From assembly GCF_032586155.1 (NCBI RefSeq), contig NZ_JAWHTC010000001.1, forward strand, positions 62,001-126,000: DNA of 64,000 bases. Direction: 5' to 3'. Made by a program: the position numbers and the translations under genes. A model generated the notes under the pieces. That model had not been told where the DNA came from and did no database searches. It was given only the letters and a program-made list of their open reading frames with translations. This DNA is from JAWHTC01 sp032586155 (GTDB lineage Bacteria; Pseudomonadota; Alphaproteobacteria; Rhodobacterales; Rhodobacteraceae). Shown in pieces: positions 43,312 through 52,211 of this stretch. Each line of letters opens with the position of its first letter. Position 1 is the stretch's first letter.

Positions 43312-44009
43312 CCATAACAAAGCGGCGGTCCTGGCAGGATGTACGGGACGAAATCCATGGCTGGATCCTGGATGGGCAGATGGCCCCGGGTGACCGGTTC
43401 GAACGCGACGAGGATATCGCCACGCGGTTGGGTTGTTCGCGGGCCACTGTGCAACGGGCGATGGGCGATCTGGCCGAGCGCGGCGTGGTCGAGCGGCGGC
43501 GCAAGGGGGGGACGCGGGTGCGTCCCGATCCGGTGACACGCGCGACCTTTGACATTCCGATTGCACGCCATGAGGTCGAAGCGCGCGGCGGGGTCTATGG
43601 CTATCAGTTGATCCAGGCGGCGTTGGAAAAGACGCCGCGTCCGGTGGCGGCGGCCTTGGATTTAAGGGCGCCGGTTGAAATGCTGCGGGTGGAGGCGCTG
43701 CACCTGATGGATGGGCGGGTGTTTCTTTACGAAGATCGCTGGGTGTTCACCCGGACCGTGCCCGAGATATTGACCGTCGATCTGAGTGCTGAGAGTGCCA
43801 ACGAATGGTTGGTTCATAACAAGCCCTACAGCGCCTGTGATCTGCATTTCTCGGCCCAGGCGGCGGATGGCTACCTGGCCGGGATCATGGGGGTTGAGGC
43901 GGGGGCGGCGCTGTTCGTTCTGAACCGGACGACATGGAGCGGGGATGCACCAATCACCACGGTGAAGGCGGTGCATATGCCGGGGTACCGGATGGTGACG
44001 CGGGTTTGA
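43308..44009 (+). CDS. hutC: Histidine utilisation repressor HutC
   Basis: The 233-residue GntR/HutC-subfamily regulator has a DNA-binding winged helix (FERDEDIATRLGCSRATVQRAMGDLAERGVVERR) and a UTRA ligand domain with the typical LHLMDGRVFLYEDRWV and the C-terminal FVLNRTTWSGDAPITTVKAVHMPGYR split over the urocanate pocket. It represses hut genes until urocanate accumulates (family knowledge). ATG 43308 overlaps the hutF stop; upstream in-frame codons are inside hutF. Confidence 0.95.
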   Translation: MTITKRRSWQDVRDEIHGWILDGQMAPGDRFERDEDIATRLGCSRATVQRAMGDLAERGVVERRRKGGTRVRPDPVTRATFDIPIARHEVEARGGVYGYQLIQAALEKTPRPVAAALDLRAPVEMLRVEALHLMDGRVFLYEDRWVFTRTVPEILTVDLSAESANEWLVHNKPYSACDLHFSAQAADGYLAGIMGVEAGAALFVLNRTTWSGDAPITTVKAVHMPGYRMVTRV

Positions 44010-44047
44010 ACCTGTGCTTTCGGGTGTGAAGCGGGCTTTACTGCGCA

Positions 44048-44506
44048 TTGCGTCAATGGTCGCTCTACGGGGCGCAGCAGACTTTCGATGCATGCCCGGC
44101 TATTCGGGCCAGCCCTAAGCCGACGAGGTGGCAAGTCTTGTTTCAGAACAATTACAACCGTTCCCAGTTCCCGTCAGAAACCGTTATCACTCACCTGCCG
44201 GCACCCCGGCGGCTTCCAGCGCCGCGTGGTAACGTGTGCGATACTCCGGATGACGTGACCGTGGAAGAGCTTTTACGCCTCCACGACTGCGTTCCGGTCC
44301 ATGGCCAAGTGACGCTCGACGCGGAAATAGTTACAGCAGGCTTCTTCAAGGCCGGAACACGCGCCACACCTCTCGCGCCAAACGCCGTCATGATGCGTTC
44401 ACCGGATACGAACACGCATCTCTGCTTTCTTTACGATGCGTTCGGAGACTTGGAAGTCACTGCCATCCTGACGCCCGCGACAAGCCCATTTGCCACGCTC
44501 AAGTGA
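44048..44506 (+). CDS. Doubtful hypothetical protein
   Basis: A 152-codon frame whose second half (VTVEELLRLHDCVPVHGQV, then LDAEIVTAGFFKAGTRA) looks protein-like with acceptable codon use. The first 60 codons look random and run over a possible minus-strand remnant. There is no ribosome-binding site before the first ATG and no recognised domain. It may be the 3' part of a broken gene or chance. Confidence 0.25.
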   Translation: MRQWSLYGAQQTFDACPAIRASPKPTRWQVLFQNNYNRSQFPSETVITHLPAPRRLPAPRGNVCDTPDDVTVEELLRLHDCVPVHGQVTLDAEIVTAGFFKAGTRATPLAPNAVMMRSPDTNTHLCFLYDAFGDLEVTAILTPATSPFATLK

Positions 44507-44536
44507 GGACGGAGCCACCGGAATAGATCTCGAACG

Positions 44537-44580
44537 AAAAGGTCGGCCAGATGCCTTGCATGATATCCGACCGGCCTTTT
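44537..44580. terminator. Bidirectional terminator candidate
   Basis: AAAAGG (44537-44542) pairs with CCTTTT (44575-44580), and TCGG (44543-44546) with CCGA (44567-44570). An inner ATGC/GCAT stem sits at 44551-44561. A-run on one side and T-run on the other allow termination in either direction, serving the plus-strand frame before it or the XRE/cupin gene read on minus. Confidence 0.55.
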
Positions 44581-44813
44581 CAAGGTCCGCCGGCTTGTTT
44601 GTACAATTCGGCAGGCAGCCGGGTCGTACCTTGGCATTTCGTCAAGAAGTTGAGCCTTGGAAGAACGGTTGTTGATGCAAATTGATCGCTCAGAACAGGA
44701 CGCTGCGAATTTCCTCACATGGTAGAATACGTTCTTACCGGCCCTTCGCTTCAATTGTGGCAAATGTCGGCTTTTGGCCAGTCCACCGCTTGGTCGACGT
44801 GCATTGGGGGAGG

Positions 44814-45383
44814 TCAGAACGTGGGGGGGGTGCAGGCGCTGATCACCACACATTTCTCAGGACCGACCTGGCGGAAGCGGTGGGGCGTGCGGCTGTCGAA
44901 GTAATAGGCATCGCCGGGGCCGAGCACCTTGCGTTGATCTCCCACGGTGACCTCGACACGGCCCGAGACGACGATGCCGCCTTCCTCGGCCTCGTGGCCA
45001 TAGAGGTTGCGCCCGGTATCGGCGCCGATGTCGTAGGTTTCGTACAGGATCATCATCGCGCGACCAAAGAGGTTGGTGCCGATCTGTCTGAACGAGAGTT
45101 TGCCCTTGGCAATCTCGGTCAACTCTTCGGCGGCGTAGAAGACCTGTTTCTCGGCTTCGGGTTCAAAGGCGAAGAACTCGGACATGGCGACCGGGATGCC
45201 GTCGAGGATGCGTTTCAGGGCACCGACGGAGGGGTTCATCTTGCCCGCCTCGATCAGCGAGATCGTCGAATTGGTGACCTCGGCCCGTTTGGCCAGGGCA
45301 CGTTGCGATAGCCCCGCGCGGTCGCGCAGGAGGCGCAGGCGCAGGCCGATATCGAGACCGGGGCTGTCTGGGCTGTTTGACAT
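44814..45383 (-). CDS. XRE-family regulator with C-terminal cupin domain
   Basis: The 189-residue protein has an N-terminal helix-turn-helix (LRLLRDRAGLSQRALAKRAEVTNSTISLIEAG) and a C-terminal cupin (GGIVVSGRVEVTVGDQRKVL, then GDAYYFDSRTPHRF), which is the PuuR-type arrangement. PuuR in E. coli represses putrescine and GABA catabolism. The gene is divergent from gabT, which supports a similar role. ATG 45383 is chosen; a TTG at 45401 is in frame but has no better ribosome site. The gap to gabT contains palindromes that could be its operator. Confidence 0.9.
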   Translation of the reverse strand: MSNSPDSPGLDIGLRLRLLRDRAGLSQRALAKRAEVTNSTISLIEAGKMNPSVGALKRILDGIPVAMSEFFAFEPEAEKQVFYAAEELTEIAKGKLSFRQIGTNLFGRAMMILYETYDIGADTGRNLYGHEAEEGGIVVSGRVEVTVGDQRKVLGPGDAYYFDSRTPHRFRQVGPEKCVVISACTPPTF

Positions 45384-45483
45384 GTTCAGTATCCGCAACA
45401 AAATGTTTCCCTATCGTGATATTTCAGGAGGTTGACGGGTGCAAGAAACAGCCTGTTTTGCAAATGTGAATCACCGTAGGGTT

Positions 45484-45495
45484 ATTTGATCAAAT
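45484..45495. promoter_or_regulatory. Palindromic operator candidate upstream of gabT
   Basis: ATTTGATCAAAT is a perfect 12-base palindrome 43 bases before the gabT start. A smaller one, TTTGCAAA, lies at 45457-45464. The word AAATGTTT occurs at 45401-45408 and 45492-45499. The divergent XRE/cupin regulator is the obvious candidate to bind here. Confidence 0.45.
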
Positions 45496-45537
45496 GTTTG
45501 GCGTCGCGGGATGCGTCGCCCCAGGGGAGAGACCACC

Positions 45538-46818
45538 ATGACAAATGCCGAGATTGGAAAACGCCGCGAAGCCGCCGTGGCCCAGGGTGTGGGCGTGCAG
45601 ACCGGGATCTATGCCGAACGGGCGTTGAATTCCGAGGTCTGGGATGTCGAGGGCAATCGATACATAGACTTTGCCGCCGGGATCGCCGTGGTCAATACCG
45701 GGCATTGCCATCCCAAGGTGATGGACGCGGTGCAGAAGCAGGTGAGCAATTTCACCCATACCTGTCACCAGGTGATGCCCTATGAAAACTATGTCCGGCT
45801 GGCCGAGCGGTTGAACGAGAAGGTTCCGGGCGATTTCGAAAAGAAGACGATCTTTGTCACCACCGGTGCCGAAGCGGTGGAAAACGCCATCAAGATTGCC
45901 CGCGCGGCAACGGGCCGCCCGGCGGTGATTGCCTTTGGCGGGGCGTTCCATGGCCGCACCTTCATGGGGATGAGCCTGACCGGCAAGGTCGCGCCCTACA
46001 AGAAGGGCTTTGGCGCGATGATGCCGGATGTCTATCACGTTCCCTTCCCGGTCGAGTTGCATGGCTCGTCGGTCGAGGAGGCATTGGGTGCGCTGACAAA
46101 GCTGTTCAAAGCTGATCTCGACCCCGAGCGGGTGGCCGCGATCATCCTGGAACCAGTGCAGGGTGAGGGCGGTTTCTATCCCGCGCCGGCGGCCCTGATG
46201 AGCGGGGTGCGCGCGCTCTGCAATGAATATGGCATCGTGATGATCGCCGACGAGGTGCAGACCGGGTTTGCCCGCACCGGCAACCTGTTTGCGATGGAGG
46301 GCTATGACGTGAGCGCCGACATCACCACCATGGCCAAGGGTCTGGCCGGGGGGCTGCCGCTGGCGGCTGTCACGGGGCGCGCCGGCCTGATGGACGCCGC
46401 AGCGCCGGGTGGTCTGGGTGGCACCTATGGCGGCAACCCGCTTGGGATTGCGGCGGCTAACGCGGTACTGGACGTGATCGAGGAAGAAGACCTTTGCGCG
46501 CGCGCCAACGAGTTGGGGTCGCGGTTGAAGCAACGGTTGGAATCGATCCGGGCCAAGACACCAGAGATGGTGGATATTCGCGGCCCCGGCTTCATGGTAG
46601 CGGCGGAATTCAACACCGCCGACGGGTCGGCACCAAACCCGGACATGGCCAATGCGATCCGCGCCGAGGCGTTGGAACGCGGACTGGTTTTGCTGACCTG
46701 CGGGGTTTACGGCAACGTGATCCGCTTCCTGGCGCCGATCACGGTGCAGGACGAGGTGTTTGCCGAGGCGATGGACATCCTGGAAGCCTCGATCGAGGCG
46801 GTGAAGGCGCGGGGTTGA
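45538..46818 (+). CDS. gabT: 4-aminobutyrate aminotransferase
   Basis: The 426-residue class III PLP aminotransferase would transfer the amino group of GABA to 2-oxoglutarate, giving succinate semialdehyde. The N-terminus (EIGKRREAAVAQGVGVQTGIYAER) is close to GabT. PLP contacts are in FVTTGAEAVENAIKIAR and MIADEVQTGFARTG, and the Schiff-base Lys is in TTMAKGLAGGLPLAAV. ATG 45538 has AGGGGAGAG just upstream. No gabD lies beside it. With potABCD elsewhere in the window and the PuuR-like neighbour, it probably serves polyamine-derived GABA. A 5-aminovalerate role is also possible. Confidence 0.9.
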   Translation: MTNAEIGKRREAAVAQGVGVQTGIYAERALNSEVWDVEGNRYIDFAAGIAVVNTGHCHPKVMDAVQKQVSNFTHTCHQVMPYENYVRLAERLNEKVPGDFEKKTIFVTTGAEAVENAIKIARAATGRPAVIAFGGAFHGRTFMGMSLTGKVAPYKKGFGAMMPDVYHVPFPVELHGSSVEEALGALTKLFKADLDPERVAAIILEPVQGEGGFYPAPAALMSGVRALCNEYGIVMIADEVQTGFARTGNLFAMEGYDVSADITTMAKGLAGGLPLAAVTGRAGLMDAAAPGGLGGTYGGNPLGIAAANAVLDVIEEEDLCARANELGSRLKQRLESIRAKTPEMVDIRGPGFMVAAEFNTADGSAPNPDMANAIRAEALERGLVLLTCGVYGNVIRFLAPITVQDEVFAEAMDILEASIEAVKARG

Positions 46819-46819
46819 G

Positions 46820-46899
46820 TTTCGAATTGGCTGTGCCAATCCGACCGGCCGGGGGGCCAGCCCCCCGGACCCCCCGGGGATATTTATAGCAAGAGGAAG
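46820..46899 (+). repeat. Structured intergenic repeat, copy 3
   Basis: It begins two bases after the gabT stop. Hairpin A is ATTGGC (46826-46831) with GCCAAT (46835-46840). Hairpin B is CCGGGGGGC (46849-46857) with GCCCCCCGG (46860-46868), where copies 1 and 2 have CT and AG at the stem base. The tail is C6, GGGGATATTTATAGCAAGAGG. It lies between convergent gabT and the COG0523 gene. Confidence 0.8.
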
Positions 46900-46932
46900 A
46901 CAGCGGCTGGGTTCGAATTGAACCGGTGAGGT

Positions 46933-47823
46933 CTAGGTGACAGACTTCCTAAGATCGTCGGTCGCGAGTTGGTCGTGGAGCCCGATACAGACAATTCCCG
47001 TTGCGCACGTGCCTGTAGCCGGATCGGCCTGCCAGCGTTTTCCGACCACCTGAATGAGCCATGATCTTTTGTCCTTGCCAGTGACATGGCCCTTGGCGCG
47101 GATGATGCCATAGCCCCCGGCGGCGAGGGTTTTGGCGAGGGCCTGGGCATCGACCGGGGTTGAGGGGGTCAAAACGAAGCTGTCGAACAGGGCATCGGAG
47201 TGGGGGGATTTGTGGCCTGTGCCGGGGGTGGTGACCGCGCCGAAAATGGTTTCGGGAGCGACCTGGCCGAAACGGGCTGGAAGCTGGGCCGCGCCGGGGG
47301 CCATAGTGGCTAGCCATTGGAGCAGGTCCGAGGCGGTTGCCTCGTCCACCAGGTCGAGCTTGTTGATCACCACGATTTCTGCGTCGGCCAACTGGCGGGT
47401 GATGGTATCGCCGATGTAATCGTCGCGAGCCGCCTTGCGGACGGTTTCGGCGTCAACCACAACGATGGTGCCGTCCGGGCGCACGCCATCAAGCAATGCG
47501 ACCGAGGCGGTGATTGCGCCGGGGATGGCCACGCCCGAGCTTTCGATGATCACGTAATCGGGGCGGGGCTGCATTTGTGACAGATCGCGCAGCGCGGCGA
47601 GAAGATCATTGCCGAACGAACAGCAAACGCAACCGCCGGCAATGGAGATCAGGCCGTCCTCTTCCGCCTCGATCAGGTCGGCGTCGATCGGCAGTTCGCC
47701 GAACTCGTTGACCAGGATTGCCAGCCGTCGGCCATCGGCGTGGCGCAGGAGGTGATTGAGCAGCGTGGTCTTGCCCGAGCCGAGATAGCCACCGATGGTG
47801 ATGGCCGGAAGAGGATCGCTCAT
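46933..47823 (-). CDS. COG0523-family (CobW/P47K) GTPase metallochaperone
   Basis: The 296-residue G3E GTPase has Walker A GGYLGSGKTTLLNHLL, the family CxCC metal motif in SIAGGCVCCSFGNDLL, Walker B VIIESSGVAIPG and the guanine motif VVINKLDLVD. A C-terminal CobW_C domain follows, without a His-rich stretch. These proteins deliver metals, often zinc, to client enzymes. Its ATG overlaps the stop of the upstream amidohydrolase gene, which has amidohydrolase metal-ligand motifs, so that enzyme is a likely client (inference). Confidence 0.9.
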   Translation of the reverse strand: MSDPLPAITIGGYLGSGKTTLLNHLLRHADGRRLAILVNEFGELPIDADLIEAEEDGLISIAGGCVCCSFGNDLLAALRDLSQMQPRPDYVIIESSGVAIPGAITASVALLDGVRPDGTIVVVDAETVRKAARDDYIGDTITRQLADAEIVVINKLDLVDEATASDLLQWLATMAPGAAQLPARFGQVAPETIFGAVTTPGTGHKSPHSDALFDSFVLTPSTPVDAQALAKTLAAGGYGIIRAKGHVTGKDKRSWLIQVVGKRWQADPATGTCATGIVCIGLHDQLATDDLRKSVT

Positions 47824-49463
47824 AGGTCTGACGCGGCGAAGATGCGGCCGCCCTGAACCGTGCCCCAGACAGCAATATCCTTGAGCGCCATCGGGTCGAG
47901 CGCTGTCGGATCATCTTCGAGCACGGCAAAATCGGCCTTCTTGCCAACCTCGATCGAGCCGACCTCGCTATCCATGTGCAGGGTATAGGCGGCGCCGAGG
48001 GTGATGGCCTGAAGCGCCTGGTCGACGGTGATTTTCTCGCCTTCGCCCTGGGTGCGCCCAGAGGCGGTGATGCGATTGACGGCGGCCCATGCTGTGAAGA
48101 GCGGGCCAAGCGGCGTGACGGGTGCGTCGGAGTGGATGGCCATGGGTACGCCCGTGTCCAGCGCGGTGCGGCAGGCGTTCATCCGTTCGGCACGTTCCGG
48201 GCCGACGGTCAGGCGGTAATGTTCATCGCCCCAGTAGAAATGGTGGTTGGCAAAGAGGTTCACGCACATGTCGAGCGTCTTCATCTTGCGGAACTGGGCG
48301 GCATCGGCCAGTTGGCAATGTTGCAGGACAAACCGGTGATCCGGGCTCGGGTTGGCCTTGAGGGCAGGTTCCAGCATGTCGAGCGCCATTTGCGTGGCCT
48401 GATCGCCATTCGTATGCGTATGGACCTGCACTCCGGCGGCCAGTGCGCGCTTGTAGAGGTCAAGCATCTGCTCGGGTGGGGTATACCAGAGGCCGTTCGG
48501 GGAGCCGTTGTGATAGCCGGGCCAGCGCATCCGGGCCGAGAAACCCTGGATTGAACCATCGGCCACGGCCTTGATCCGACCAAGGCGCAGGCGTTCGGTG
48601 GATTTCTCTTTCAGCTCAAGTACGTAGGCGACGATTTCTTCGGCGCTCATCCCGAAAAAGACGCGCAGAGGGACGATGATGGCGGGATAGCTGTCTTCGC
48701 CGGTCACGCGCAGCATCATCGACACCGAGTCATCGGTTAGGCGCGCGGCAAGGTCGGTGCAGGTGGTCACGCCCGAGCGGACGCAAAGCTTGCCGTAATC
48801 ACGCAAGCCCCGTTCATCGCAATCGGTCATCGCGCGGTCAAAGCCGACATGTTCGCCGACAGGGGTCATGGCGTCGGGGCCGTAAAGTTCGCCGGTTGGC
48901 AAGCCATCGTCGCCCAGGGGAATGCCCTGGTGATTGACGCCGGTTTTTAGAAGGCCGGCCAGCTCAAGTGCCTTGGAATTGACGTTGAGAATATGGCCCG
49001 AGGCATGCAGTACGCCGATGGGGCGGGCGGTGGACACTTGATCGAGGTGGTGGCGGTTGACACGTTCATTGTTCATGTAGATCGGATCAAGCGACCATCC
49101 TGAAAGCGGCGCATCCGGGTCCGACAGTTCGGAATCGGCCTCTTTCAGGCGTTCCAGAACCGCGTCGATTGTCTTCAGGCCGGACCACATCTTGCCATCA
49201 GGGTCCATCCGATCAAACCAGCCGACATAGGTGTTGCGCCACAGGGTGCCCTCCATAGTGTGGGCGTGGCCCTCGACAAAGCCGGGCATCAGAACCTTAT
49301 CGGCAAAACGGTCGTCCAAGGTGTAGTCCCCCCAGGGTTCCAGGTCCGACAGCGCGCCAGCACCAAGGATGCGGCCATCGCGCACGGCGACATGGCTGAC
49401 CACCGGCTGATTTGGGTTCATGGTTAGGATTTTGCGGGCAGAATAGATAACGGTATCTGTCAT
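47820..49463 (-). CDS. Metal-dependent amidohydrolase, YtcJ-like
   Basis: The 547-residue amidohydrolase of the amidohydro_3 group has first metal ligands in GFVEGHAHTMEGTLW, a catalytic-region Lys in GRIKAVADGSIQGFSARM, then HTHTNGDQATQMALD, RFVLQHCQLAD and the final Asp in AIHSDAPVTPLG. The ends form the small beta-sandwich (IYSARKILTMN and VGKKADFAVLEDDP). Substrates in this family are varied N-acyl or amide compounds and cannot be named here. It is co-transcribed with a COG0523 chaperone and divergent from a LysR regulator followed by a peptide/amide ABC transporter, which suggests hydrolysis of an imported amide. Confidence 0.88.
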   Translation of the reverse strand: MTDTVIYSARKILTMNPNQPVVSHVAVRDGRILGAGALSDLEPWGDYTLDDRFADKVLMPGFVEGHAHTMEGTLWRNTYVGWFDRMDPDGKMWSGLKTIDAVLERLKEADSELSDPDAPLSGWSLDPIYMNNERVNRHHLDQVSTARPIGVLHASGHILNVNSKALELAGLLKTGVNHQGIPLGDDGLPTGELYGPDAMTPVGEHVGFDRAMTDCDERGLRDYGKLCVRSGVTTCTDLAARLTDDSVSMMLRVTGEDSYPAIIVPLRVFFGMSAEEIVAYVLELKEKSTERLRLGRIKAVADGSIQGFSARMRWPGYHNGSPNGLWYTPPEQMLDLYKRALAAGVQVHTHTNGDQATQMALDMLEPALKANPSPDHRFVLQHCQLADAAQFRKMKTLDMCVNLFANHHFYWGDEHYRLTVGPERAERMNACRTALDTGVPMAIHSDAPVTPLGPLFTAWAAVNRITASGRTQGEGEKITVDQALQAITLGAAYTLHMDSEVGSIEVGKKADFAVLEDDPTALDPMALKDIAVWGTVQGGRIFAASDL

Positions 49464-49571
49464 GGGGGTCCCCGAGCTAGGCTATCCGATCAAGCTAGGG
49501 CGGTTTCAATTCCCTGAAAAATGGATTTAACTGGCTAATAACCTCGGATTTATGATGGAGGCCCGGGTTTA

Positions 49572-50504
49572 TTGAATTTCACGCTAAAGCAATTGCGCTA
49601 TATCGAGGCCGCGGGGCGGCTGGGTTCGATCGCGCGGGCGGCGGAAGAGATGAACATCTCTCAAAGCTCGATCACGGCTGCGATTGATGCTCTGGAGCAG
49701 GGCTTGGATTACGATATTTTCGTGCGCACTCCGGCCAAGGGGATTCAGGCCACGCCATCGGGGGCCGAGACGCTGACCCTGATCCGCAGTTTCATTGACC
49801 AGTCGCGCCATTTCGAGACAGAGATGCAATCTGTGGGCGGGGATGCGGCCGGATTGGTGCGGATTGCGTGTTACGCCACTGCGGCACCGTCTTTCCTGCC
49901 GCCGATCTTGCAGGCCATCACCGAAGAGTTCCCGGGGATTTCAATCAAGCTTTTGGAAGGTAACATGGATCGCATCACCGAGTTTCTGTTCGATGGCGAA
50001 GCGGATCTTGTGTTCACCTACGAGGAAACAATTGACCAGAGACAGCATTTTGAACCGCTGTTCGAGGCACCCGCCTATGCCTTGATCTCGGTCCGCGACC
50101 CGTTGGCAGCGCAGGACAGTGTGAGCATGGCCCAACTGGCCGAGCGGCCGATGGTGTTGCTGGATCTGCCAAGAACGCGCGAATATTTTATCAGCATGTT
50201 CACGGATAAGGGGCTGGATGCCAATGTGGCCCATACCACTCGGTCATCAGAGATTTGCCGGACATTGGTGGCCAGTGGATTCGGGTATTCGATTCTCAAT
50301 ATCCACCCCCCTGAACACTTGGGGGCAGACGCACCATACCGGGCCGTTGCCATTCGTGACGGTGGCGCCGCGCCCGTGTTTGGCATTGCGACTTTGGCCG
50401 GAGCAAGACCACCCAAAACGGTGCGCGCGTTTCTGGACAGTTGCCTGCGCCTGAGTGCGGCAAATGCGTTTTCCGGGATAACCGTTCCCTTGCCGGCCAG
50501 CTAA
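49572..50504 (+). CDS. LysR-family transcriptional regulator
   Basis: The 310-residue protein has the LysR winged helix (FTLKQLRYIEAAGRLGSIARAAEEMNISQSSITAAIDALEQ) and a periplasmic-binding-like effector domain (GLVRIACYATAAPSFLPPI and following). The start is TTG 49572. GGAGG at 49558-49562 stands nine bases before it, and the two nearby ATGs (49552, 49555) are out of frame. It is divergent from the amidohydrolase operon and upstream of dppABCDF, so it probably controls both. The 108-base gap between them should hold its binding sites; no clear T-N11-A site was picked by eye. Confidence 0.92.
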   Translation: MNFTLKQLRYIEAAGRLGSIARAAEEMNISQSSITAAIDALEQGLDYDIFVRTPAKGIQATPSGAETLTLIRSFIDQSRHFETEMQSVGGDAAGLVRIACYATAAPSFLPPILQAITEEFPGISIKLLEGNMDRITEFLFDGEADLVFTYEETIDQRQHFEPLFEAPAYALISVRDPLAAQDSVSMAQLAERPMVLLDLPRTREYFISMFTDKGLDANVAHTTRSSEICRTLVASGFGYSILNIHPPEHLGADAPYRAVAIRDGGAAPVFGIATLAGARPPKTVRAFLDSCLRLSAANAFSGITVPLPAS

Positions 50505-50619
50505 AACCCACATAAAATAGTGAAACTGATCTTATTTAATCTGTTTTCTGACGGAACGACTCTGCGCTAGGCTTCCTCTCAATAACAAAAAACAAGAAAT
50601 CCATTCTGGGAGGAATGAC

Positions 50620-52194
50620 ATGAAACACATGTTCAAGGGCCTTGTGGCCGCGACCGCGCTTGCGTCGGTTTTGGCGACAGGGGTGGTGGCCGAAGAGCCA
50701 AAGCGCGGCGGTACGCTGCTGACCGTGCTGGGCACCAATGTTCGGAACCTAAATCCGGCTGTGCAGTCGGGGATTGTTACGGGCTATCCAGGGGCACAGC
50801 TTTTTGCCGCGCCTCTGCGTTATGACGACAGCTGGACGCCGCAACCTTACCTGGCCGAAAGCTGGGAAGTGAGCGACGATGGGCTGAGCGTGACCCTAAA
50901 TCTGGTCAAGAACGCCACGTTTCATGATGGCCAGCCGATCACATCGAAGGACGTGGCGTTCTCGGTCGAAGTAATCAAGGCAAACCACCCGTTCAAGGCG
51001 ATGTTTGCCCCGGTTGAAACCGTGGAGACGCCGGACGACCACACCGCCATTCTGAAGCTCAGCAAACCGCACCCGGCGCTGATGCTGGCGATGTCGGGCC
51101 AGCTGATGGCGATCATTCCGCAGCATATTTACGGTGATGTGGCGATCAACGAGGTCAAGACCCACCCGCGCAACAACGAGAACGTGATCGGGTCCGGCCC
51201 GTTCAAGCTTGTCGAGTTCAAGAATGGTGAGCATGTGATCATGGAACGCCATGAAGGGTTCTTTATGGAGGGACGCCCCTATCTCGACAAGATCGTGATG
51301 CGGATCATCTCGGACCCGGCGGCACGTGCGATTGCATATGAAAACGGCGAGCTGCACATGGGCGCGTTTGAATCGCTGCCACGGATCATCAACCGATTGA
51401 AGAAGGTCGATAGCCTGACCGTGACTCCCGAAGGTTATGGCGGGATCGGTCCGCTGGACTGGCTGGCGATGAACACCACCAAGGGGCCGCTCAAGGATGT
51501 GCGCGTGCGCAAGGCGATTGCCTATGCGGTGGACAAGAAGTTTATCATGAATGCGCTGATGCAGGGCACGGCCAACGAAAGCCGCACCGGCATTCACCCT
51601 GACAGCCCGTTCTACAATGCGGATGTCGAAGCCTACGAGGTTGATCTGGACAAGGCCAACGCACTTCTGGACGAGGCGGGTTTCCCGATGGAGGGTGGCA
51701 AACGCTTTGGTCTGACCATTGATTTTGGCTGGCCGGGCGTGAAACCGCAGGTCGAGTATGTCAAGGCGGCGCTCAAGAAGGTGGGTATCGAGGTCGAGGT
51801 CCGTTCAAGCGCCGATTTCCCGACCTGGGCCAAGCGCATGGGCACGATGGATTTCGACATGAGCTGGGACACCGTGTTTAACTGGGGTGACCCGGTGATC
51901 GGGGTGCACCGGACCTACGATTCGACCAATATCGCCAAGGGCGTGTGGTCAAACACCCAGGGCTATGCCAATGCCCGCGTCGACGAACTGGCGGCGATGG
52001 CTGCGGTTGAGAACGACCCGGAGAAACGCAAGGCGCTTTATGCTGAGTTCCAGGCGATCATCGCCGATGAGCTGCCGGTCTATCACGTCAACACGTTGCC
52101 GTATCACACGGTCTATTCCGACAAGGTCGGAAACCCGCCTCTGGGCATCTGGTCGACTTCGTCACCGATCGACATGGTCTATCTGAAAGACTGA
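50620..52194 (+). CDS. dppA: ABC transporter periplasmic binding protein, peptide/nickel (DppA/OppA) family
   Basis: The 524-residue exported protein has signal MKHMFKGLVAATALASVLATGVVA and the SBP_bac_5 fold: RNLNPAVQSGIVTGYPGAQL, then LAESWEVSDDGLSVTLNL, FHDGQPITSKDVAFSVEVI and VRKAIAYAVDKKFI. It would bind a dipeptide, oligopeptide or other amide. GGGAGG precedes the ATG. It leads the dppABCDF operon. The binding specificity is open; association with the divergent amidohydrolase favours a non-standard amide. Confidence 0.93.
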   Translation: MKHMFKGLVAATALASVLATGVVAEEPKRGGTLLTVLGTNVRNLNPAVQSGIVTGYPGAQLFAAPLRYDDSWTPQPYLAESWEVSDDGLSVTLNLVKNATFHDGQPITSKDVAFSVEVIKANHPFKAMFAPVETVETPDDHTAILKLSKPHPALMLAMSGQLMAIIPQHIYGDVAINEVKTHPRNNENVIGSGPFKLVEFKNGEHVIMERHEGFFMEGRPYLDKIVMRIISDPAARAIAYENGELHMGAFESLPRIINRLKKVDSLTVTPEGYGGIGPLDWLAMNTTKGPLKDVRVRKAIAYAVDKKFIMNALMQGTANESRTGIHPDSPFYNADVEAYEVDLDKANALLDEAGFPMEGGKRFGLTIDFGWPGVKPQVEYVKAALKKVGIEVEVRSSADFPTWAKRMGTMDFDMSWDTVFNWGDPVIGVHRTYDSTNIAKGVWSNTQGYANARVDELAAMAAVENDPEKRKALYAEFQAIIADELPVYHVNTLPYHTVYSDKVGNPPLGIWSTSSPIDMVYLKD

Positions 52195-52211
52195 TGACCT
52201 GAGACAAGAGC

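Larger units (their letters stand above)
44010..44813. other. Gene-poor 804-base stretch between hutC and the XRE/cupin gene
   Basis: No recognisable gene lies here. A plus-strand frame (44048-44506) is listed separately as doubtful. On minus, a frame ending at 44187 reads HPEYRTRYHAALEAAGVPAGE before its stop. That is a natural-looking C-terminus with no start, and may be a gene remnant. A good hairpin follows at 44537-44580. The mixture of fragments and lower coding density suggests a rearranged or decaying region. Confidence 0.5.

Noticed and set aside
44187..44255. Minus-strand fragment HPEYRTRYHAALEAAGVPAGE
   Set aside because: It looks like a real C-terminus but is too short to identify and has no start, so it is mentioned only as a possible remnant.
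49552..49557. ATG codons just before the LysR gene as its start
   Set aside because: Both are out of frame with the HTH; they form part of the ribosome-binding region for TTG 49572.
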